A stretch of 64,000 nt of DNA from Crocodylus rhombifer (taxonomy: Eukaryota > Chordata > Crocodylia > Crocodylidae). Positions 36,901-45,900 of this stretch are shown piece after piece. Where the stretch lies: contig JAVSML010020440.1 of assembly GCA_038503035.1 (NCBI GenBank), positions 1 to 64,000 of the forward strand, read 5' to 3'. Position numbers and translations under genes: made by a program. Position 1 is the stretch's first letter. Every line of letters starts with the position of its first letter. The notes beneath the pieces are model-generated. The model saw only the letters and a list, made by a program, of their open reading frames with translations, was not told the origin of the DNA and did not search any database.

Positions 36901-39900
36901 TCCATCTATCTAAAATTAAAACATTTAACCTCATCTTGATGAATATCAAAAAAGAATATGGTAGGTATTGCCAGAAGCATTATATATTCCATGCTGTTCT
37001 TTATATTGAGTTCATTGGTAAGTAAGTTAGTATGTACTTACCCTAGGCATTTTGTATATGTTTTATACAATAGATCTTTCTTTTTGTATTGTCACGGTGT
37101 ACATTTTGTCTTTGCTTCATTTTAATATTTTGATCCCTTTTGAAAATTCCTTCATTGAACATGTCTTTTGTATTATGTCAAATTTAGATTGAAATACTAT
37201 CGTTTTGTAATCATCCTATTTTGCCTCCAGCTATAAATACTCATTTAAATCACAGCTTGTTCAGCATTTTCTATACGGAATTTACCCAGAAGCTATTGTG
37301 GTATCAAGTGATAAATTGCAGGTTTTTTCCTGAAACCCCAATTCAAGGAACTAGCTGTTTGTATTACATTTTCTCATAGTAGTATGAGCCACATGAAAGT
37401 ACCATTACCTAATTTTCTTATACACAGAAAGTGACTACATTGTCAAAGACTGCTTGTGAGTAATTGCAGATAACATTGCCAGATTGTGACTAACCAGGTG
37501 CAACATGTTAGATTAAATCATTTACAAACGAGTAATGAGTTTTCAATGCACACCTATTTAAAAATGTTTAAAACAGAAAAATGTGCTTAACATTATACAC
37601 ACGCACACATATTGCCTTTGTATGATACGAGTATTTATACCTGTGTGTGTATAAACATAAAATAATCTCTTGGAAAGTGAAACACTTTTTATGAGTTGTT
37701 AATAGTATCATTCACAATTGTCAGGAGGAATGAGAGAGAGATTGTATCTCATTATTGAGAATAAAGCACATTTTAACCAAAGGCATCTTCCTGTGGGAAT
37801 TCTATGTAATTGTAACATTATAGTAAATTCCCAGGGGGGACACTTTCCCCCCACCTCCTACTGTGAAGCTGTATTTTAAAATTGTGGGATTGTCTTTAAT
37901 CTTCTTGTGAATTTTCTGTAATGCCTTTGCACTACATCAGTGGTTGGCAACCTTTTTCAGGCTGCAGGCTGCAATGACTAAGCTCCGATCAGAGGTGGGC
38001 ATGCACTGGGAGTCACCACTTTCAGCACAGAAGCCTCCCTGCCCTCCCCTCCTCCTTCCCCGCCCCCCCTGTTAAATGTGATTGAAGCTCCCCATTGCTG
38101 AATGTTGCCAAAGCCCGACCTCTGTGAACTGTAGGTTTGATCCCCGCATTATATCATTGTGTTTGATACACAGATATATGCATCAAGGGAAACTTGGTTC
38201 TGGGAAAGGACAAAATAGTATCTGCATTGGCATTATGTTCATGGGTTTCAGGTGGGATGAGATCTTAGTGCATTTTTAAGTTGAAGCTAAAGCTTCCCCA
38301 TATTTGTTCGCTTATGATGTATTAGACATTTCTTTCTTTCTTCTTGCCAGCATCTGACTTTTCTGAGGTAGCACAGATTCTATGGATTCCTGTTAAAATC
38401 TTCATGCTTTGCCTACCCATGCTTTCTCCTTCTAGTGGAGTGGTAATTGATTGGTTCAGTGAACAGTGTACAGTCCTGACTAAACAGCCATTCCAACTTT
38501 TAAATCTCCAAAGTCATTGGAAATGAAATAAAAGACAATACTGTGCCAAAATTAAATGGGACCATATTTCCTCTCTCCCTCTTTCCCTCCCTCTCCTTAG
38601 TGTGAGAATTTCTTACTTATTTAGCATCAGTTAACTTCTCAGCGCAAGCCAAGGGCATTTCTGCTAAGAGTGTTGTTACATGTTACCTTTCCCAAGTCAG
38701 GGCTCTTAAGATGGGAGTGTTCATACGTTAAGATAGGAAAAGATGGGTTCTAAGAGAGTTCTTAAGACAGAACTCTCTTACAGTGGGGACTCTCTATCTT
38801 GACTTTGGGCAAGTCATGTTGCAGTAACATTAGATTGCTCCAAGGGGCCAGTATGAGTTGGGAGCAGTCCTGGATGCCTTCCTGGTCTAGAATGACAGTA
38901 GGAGAGCCAGCAGCCAGGAAAGTCCTAATGGTAAGACTTCCTCCCCCCTTACCATCTCTGTGCTCAAAATCGCGTCCCCTTCTGCTCCCATTCTGGGCTC
39001 ATCCCTGACCCCAGGACTCCCCTCTCTCTCACTCCCAGGCCTTGGGGCTCACTCTCAGTTCCCAGCTCATCTGTGGGTGCGGGTGCTGTCCCAGGGGTGA
39101 GCCAACCTCTATCCTGCTCCAAGGGGAGTAGGCAGGGAGGGGAATGCTTCCAACCTCTGAAGTCACTTGCAGGACTGAGCCCAGCCTTCAAATAGGGAGC
39201 TGGGGGTGAGCCCAAGAGGCGGGGGGAGGGATAGGGGGGTGTAAGGTTGAGTGCTAGGGAATGGAGGGAGCTACTGGAGAACTATGAGCTTGGTGGCTTC
39301 TAGCCACACCCCTGCTTCCAGCCCTCCACTGGCAAGTCTGAGCAGTACAGGTCAGAGAGGGTATGAACCCTTAACATGCAACTGCTTGGACAACATGCTA
39401 ACTTTAATGCCACCTAAGTTTAGCATGTCCTAACTGTAATGTAACAATACCCTAAGTGCTTGCTAATACTAATCTAATTAAACATCGGTAGTTCTGACCA
39501 CCTTCTGTCAGCTTCCATGTGTCCTGGATAAGATTTCTAGGAAGGACAGCCAAAATGATGAGGCATGGAACAGGAGGCTAAGACTCTATAGTTGGAAAAA
39601 GAGAGAACACTTGATAGCGTTCTAAAAAATCATAAAAGGTGTGGACTACGTGGGCAGGGAGCTAGTGATCCCCAGGTCCCAGAATACCAGAACTAGGGGG
39701 CACCCACTCCAATTAGTAGGAGGCAGTTTTAAACCTAACAAGAGAAAGTACTTTATCCTATATGTAGTTAACTTGTGGAATTCATTGCCACAGGAAATGG
39801 TAGAAGCAGGTAGCATAGGCAGGTTCAAACAGAGTAGACAAATTAATGGATGACAGCTGTATTGTTGAACAGAATAGTTGAATGTTTCCTCTGGCATCTC

Positions 39901-42900
39901 TAAATGAATATTTAGGTGGATGCAAAAGAGGGCAGTGAATAGGAAACAAATCACTCTAGATGTATCTAATTAAGTGCTCTCCCTTTAGCATCCTCTGCCA
40001 CTGTTAGAGGTAAGGTACTGGGCTAGATAGACCATTGGTCTGACCCAGTATGCCACTGCTTATGTTTTTGTGTAGGAATTGTTCCAGCAAAGGAATCTGC
40101 TTCAAGTTTTCCATTAACTAGACAAAATAATGTGATGGTCTAAAACAGTGATACCCAACATCTGGCTTGCAGGCTGAATCCAGGCCATGGAACTCCCCAC
40201 AGATCCAGCAAGTTGGTGGTAAGGGGAGTTGTAGTAGTGTTAATTGCCATGGCTTCCATCTAGGGCCAGGCTGACCCACCAAATTGCACTTGTGGACTAA
40301 TCCTGCATGCCAGCCCCATCTTGGATGGGCAGGGAGTAAACCAGTAAAGCCAAGGCTCCAACTGAACTCCAGCTAGCTTCCAGCATCAAGGACAATAAAA
40401 AGTCCTTTTTCAGATATGTGGGGAGCTGAAGGAAAAACAAGGGCAACATTGGACCTCTGCTGAACCAGATGGGACAGCTGACAACTGATGCCCAGGAAAA
40501 AGCCAACCTATTACGTGGTTACTTTGTGCTGGTCTTTCTTCTGTCCCATGGGACGCCTATGCCTACTACTGGACTAAGAGGACCGGATGAGGAAGATCCC
40601 CTGCCCTCCATCAATGCTGACCTCGTGAAGGAACACCTTGAGAGGCTGGATACCGTCAAGTCAGATGGCCCTGACAATCCACACCCCAGGGTACTCAAGG
40701 AGCTGGCGAGCATCATAGCCCAGCCCCTGGCATGGATCTTTGAGAACTGGCACTCTGGTGTAGTGCCCGAAGACTGGAAGAAGGCCAATGTGGTGCCGAT
40801 CTTCAAGAAAGGGAGGAAAGTAGATCCGGCTAACTATAGGCCCATCAGCCTGATTTCTATCCCGGGGAAGGTCTTAGAAAAGCTTATTAAAGAGGCCATC
40901 CTTAATGGACTGGCCAACGCTAACATCCTGAGGCATAGCCAGCACGGGTTTGTTGCAGGTAAGTCTTGCTTGACCAATCTCATTTCCTTCTATGACCAGG
41001 TGACCTATCACCTGGACAAGGGAGAAGAGATTGATGTCATATATCTTGACTTCAAAAAAGCCTTCTATCTGGTATCCCATGATCACCTCTTGGTGAAACT
41101 GGCCAATTGTGGCCTTGGGTCCACCACGATCTGCTGGCTGGGAAATTGGCTCCGTGGTCAGACCCAGAGGGTAGTAATTGACAGAAGTCGATCATCATGG
41201 TGCCCCGTGACCAGTGGGGTCCCCCAAGGCTCTGTTCTTGGGCCCATATTGTTCAACATCTTCATTAATGATGTGGACATTGGAGTCAGAAGCAGACTGG
41301 CCAAGTTCGCTGATGACACCAAACTTTGGGGCAAAGTATCCACACCAGAAGACAGGAGGGTGATCCAGGCTGACCTGGACAGGCTCAGCAAATGGGCAGA
41401 TGAGAACCTGATGGTGTTTAACACTGAAAATGCAAGGTTCTCCACCTTGGGAGGAAAAACCTGCAGTATCCTTATAGGCTCGGCAGTGCTACACTGGTTA
41501 GCACTATGGAAAAAAGAGACTTGGGGGTCATCATCGACCACAAGATGAACATGAGCCTGCAATGCGATGCTGCGGCTAGTAAAGTGACCAAAACACTGGC
41601 TTGCATCCATAGATGCTTCTCAAGCAAATCCTGGGACTTCATTCTCCCCTTGTACTCGGCCTTGGTGAGGCTGCAGATGAAGTACTGTGTCCAGTTTTGG
41701 GCCCCACAATTCAAAAAGGATGTGGAGAAGCTTGAGAGAGTCCAGAGAAAAGCCACTCACATGATCAGAGGTCAGGAAAACAGACCTTACGATGACAGGC
41801 TGAGAGCCATGGGACTTTTGACTGGAAAAGCACAGGTTCACGGGTGATATGATGGTCACCTATAAATATATCAGGGTGACCACCAGTATCTGGAGGAATG
41901 TTTGTTCACCAGAGCGCCCCAAGAGATGATGAGGTCAAATGGTTATAAACTCCTGTAAGACTCTTTCAGGCTTGACATAAGGAAGAGTTTCTTTACTGTC
42001 TGAGCCCCCAAAGTCTGGAATAGCCTGCCATCAGAGGTTGTTCAAGCACCTACATTGAACATCTTCAAGAGTAAATTGGATGCTTATCTTGCTGGGATCC
42101 TATGACCCCAGCTGACTTCCTGCCCTTTGGGCAGGGGGCTGGACTTGATGATCTTCTGAGGTCCCTTCCAGCCCTAATGTCTATGAAATCTATAGATCAG
42201 CCCCACAGATCAAACCTGCCCATAGGATTGAACCCACAGACCGGCCTTGTGATATTTATCTAGCCCATGGGGCCAGAAGGCTGTACACCAGTTGTCTAAA
42301 ATCCTGTTCCTAACCAACAAGTGTAGGTCACTTACAGGTTCATAGAATCATAGAAGTAGGGTCGGAGGGGACCTTGTAGATCTTCAAGTCTGACCCCCCT
42401 GGCCTGGGCAGGAGAAAAAACTGGGCTCAAATGACTCCAGCCAAGTAGGCATCAAGCCTCTTCTTAAAGACCCCCAGGGTAGGAGCCAGCACCACTTCCC
42501 TTGGAAGTTGGTTCCGGATCCTAGCCACCCTGACTGTGAAGTAGTTCTTACAGATGTCTAATCTACTCTCCAACAACCTATGGCCATTATTCCTTGTTAT
42601 GGTAGGGGACACTAGGGGAAACAGTGTCTCTGCCAAACCCTTCTGGTCCCCCCTAGTGAGTTTATAGATGGTCACCAGGTCCCCCCTCAGCCTTCTCTTG
42701 TGAAGGCTGAACAGGTTCAGGTCCCACAGTCTCTTATTGTAGGGTCTGCCCTGTTGTCCCCAGATCATGCGGGTGGCCCTCCTCTGGACCCTGTCAATGT
42801 TGTCCATATACCTCCTGAAGTGGGGCGCACAGAACTGGACACAGTACTCCAGCTGTGACTTGACCAGTGTCACATAGAGGGGGAGGATCACCTCCTCGGA

Positions 42901-45900
42901 CCTGCTTGAGATGCACCTGTGGATGCACAACAAGGTCCGGTTAGCCCTGCCAACCATGACCTCGCATTGTTGGCCCATGTTCATCTTGGAGTCAGTAATG
43001 ACTCCAAGATCCCTTTCTGCCTCCGTGCTCTCAAGAAGGGAGTTGGCCATCTTATAAGTTGCTGCTGGTTACTGCTGCCCAAGTGCAGCATCCTGCACGC
43101 ATCCTGTTTTTGTTAGCCCACCCCTGTAACCTATCCAGGCCTTGCTGCACTCTTTCCCTCCCTACTAGCGTGCTCACCTCACCCCAGATTTTGGTATCAT
43201 CAACAAATTTAAACAGGTAGCTTTTCACTCTGTCATCCAAATTGCTGATGAAGAAATTGAACAGCGTGGGCCCAAGGACTGAGCCCTGGGGGACTCTGCT
43301 GCCCACTTCCCCCCAGGTCGAATATGACCCGTCCACTACCACCCTCTGAGTACGACCCTTCAGCCAATCTGCAATCTGTCTGACTGTGTAAGCATCAATG
43401 CCACAGTCACCTAGTTTTTTAATGAGGATGGGGTGGGAGATGGTGTCAAAGGCTTTGCTGAAGTCCAGAAAGACTACGTCCACGGTGACACCTGCATCCA
43501 GTGCTTTTGTGACCTGATCATAAAAGGCAATCAGTTTGGTCTGACATGACTTGCCCCTAATGCTGGTTGCCCTTGAGCATCATCCCTGAAGCCGGCCCAT
43601 CGCAGATGTGCTCCTTGAGGATCTTCTCAAAGAGTTTCCCTAGGATTGAGGTAAGACTGACGGGCCTATAGTTGCCTGGGTCCTCCCTCCTCCCTTTTCC
43701 CTTTGCCACACACAACTTCTTTTTTTTAACTGGGGTCCCACACCAGGGTTGATCTGCATCTGGGAAGAGGAGGCAGAGCTCTAGGTCTGTGCTGATGACC
43801 CTGGAGAAAGCTCATGGTCTGAAGGGCTGTCCCCAGAAGAGTTGTGACAGTTCCCCTCACCCTTTGCTTAGAACTCCTTAGTAGCGAGAATGACAGGGAT
43901 TCCTCTGATATGGAGGACACCCAGGACTCATTAGCAGAGGAAGCCTCCAAAGGCTCATTCCTTTCCAGCAAGCGAGTGCAGGGAGAAGCTGCCCGAAATG
44001 TGGGAAGAATTTTGGCCACCCCTCTCTCCTGGCCTAGCACAAGTGCAGCAACACAGGGAAGGGGTCATAGCATAGCACTGTCCACAGTGTGAAAAGGGCT
44101 TCAGGCATACCCTGCACCAAGTCACAGAAAGATTCTCTCATCCCTTCCCCCTTAGGACATGCTACTGTGGGGAGGGAAATGGTAGGGGATTTAGGGGGAC
44201 AAGTGCTTGGGTGGATGGCAAAGGGTGTTTCTGGACTGAGGCGCAGGAGGCTTTTTATAAGCTATTCTGTTCTCTTACTGTAAGCAGCCCTGAGATTTCA
44301 TTGGGTATGGCAGCATATTCATCACATTAAAAAAATAAAAACAAGACCTATTTATCCTTCTCAAAAGATAGACTAAGAATTACGTGGGCACAGAAAACAT
44401 TTGGTTCTCTCGCTCTTCAGAGGTATGGATGCCTTTACAACAGGAATGTGGTACATCAGTGAAGCAACTTGCCTCTTACACCTCTCTTATACCTGTGCAA
44501 AGTCAGATTGGGTGCATGATGTAGTGATCAGGGAGTATTGCTTGCCTGCATATGTTAGGTGCTTGATTGTTTTAAAGTAGAAAAGAAATCACCAAAGAAG
44601 ACTACTGCTGACTTGTCCCTATCATGGAATTCTTGACATTATTTGGAAGGCATGTAGTTATAGTGTCTGAACAGCTGTCAAACTGTTGAATAAAATAGTA
44701 GAATTGCGGTGCATTTCCCATCTTCTCCCAAAAATGAATTGTAAGCAGTTTTCAGACTGTCCAGATTCTTGAATAGAACTTCACTTAGCTTTAGGGATGT
44801 AATTGGTGTGTGTGCGTGGTGAATGTATATGTTTGCATTTTTTTTCTTGTTACACACCATGATAATGCAAGTATCTTTTAAAAAGCTAAAACCAAAAATC
44901 AAACCACACTTTAGATTAACAAAATGCAGCTAAATGCAACCCTTTTTTTGCTTGTGTTTTAGGTGGTTTTTCAATGGGGGGTTGCATGGCGATGCATCTA
45001 GCCTATAGGTACCATCAAGATGTGGCTGGAGTCTTTGCTCTTTCCAGTTTTCTCAATAAGACATCTCTTGTTTACCAGGTGAGTGTGTGGCATGCTTTCC
45101 TCTGGCTCTTCCCCTCCCCCACCCCCACTCCCAAATACTTTTTAGACTGAATACAAATTTAATCTAAAAAAAAATAAAAAAAGGAGTCCAGTCATTATGG
45201 CATAACAAAGCACAGAATATTCCTGACTGAGTGGAATTGGCACCACTTGGTCCCTAATTCACAGGATATGCCCTGATTTGAGAACATTAATAAGCAAAAT
45301 GTCATAAAGAACATTTGGGAATAAAGATGTGAAATGCCCCAACTTTAGACATGGCTTGGGTGCACTTCTGAGGCATCCCAGGGTGCTTTCACATCTTTAC
45401 TGCAATGGTGTAGTCAACAGAGCTAATAGCATACTGGAATTCATTAGCCAATGTGGCACAAGCACAGGTGAGAAAGTGATACTTCCTCTCTACTTGGTGC
45501 TGGTGAGACCCTAGCTGGAAGTAGTGTGTCTGGTCTGGGTGCTGCACTTCAAAAAAGCTGTGGAGAATCTTGAAAGGGTCCAAGAATGACTAAAGACCTG
45601 AAGGACAAACCTTATGACAGACCTTTTTTAAAAATACCTGGTAAATTATAACAGTCATAGACTATCCTGCTGTCACTTGAGTTGGCATGACTTTTTGTTT
45701 TGATGTTACTTGAAGCAGGACCAGGCCTTGTATGTAAACTTTGCTATGTAGTATTTTAGTACATTGGCATTTCGTTTGCTTGTTCTAAAAATCTGTATCT
45801 TTTGCTTCCTCCTCCAGGCTTTACGCACAAATGAAAGTATTCTTCCTGAGTTATTTCAGTGCCATGGAACTATTGATGAGTTAGTGCTCTACTCATGGGG

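Larger units (their letters stand above)
25433..44962 (+). other. LYPLAL1 intron 3
   Basis: 19,530 bp, GT-AG. Recognised repeats are listed separately (CR1 at 25921, 30951, 36056, 39488, 40300, 42343; hAT at 30831 and 40146; inverted-repeat cluster 34081-34660; candidate Helitron 28684). In 27110-28680, 29094-30622, 32875-34080, 34662-35870, 36705-37937, 38080-39487 and 43706-44280 I see no gene. Short hAT-like starts at 34888 (GGGGTTGCCAACATTTT) and 37938 (CAGTGGTTGGCAACCTTTTT) could not be closed into full elements. Confidence 0.85.

Noticed and set aside
38795..38830. GACTTTGGGCAAGTCATG, similar to the core of MIR SINEs
   Set aside because: Only about 20 bp match and the rest of the element is not visible.
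43844..44092. 82-codon frame with an acidic [19 protein letters not shown] stretch, suggestive of a processed pseudogene
   Set aside because: No recognisable protein family, no convincing start context, and it lies between a CR1 and a retroposon tail. Probably part of an unrecognised repeat.
5755..45630. Orientation bias of CR1 copies within the introns
   Set aside because: Both strands are used (plus at 5755, 15608, 16540, 36056, 39488, 40300, 45401; minus at 8829, 25921, 30951, 42343). The sample is too small to call a bias.
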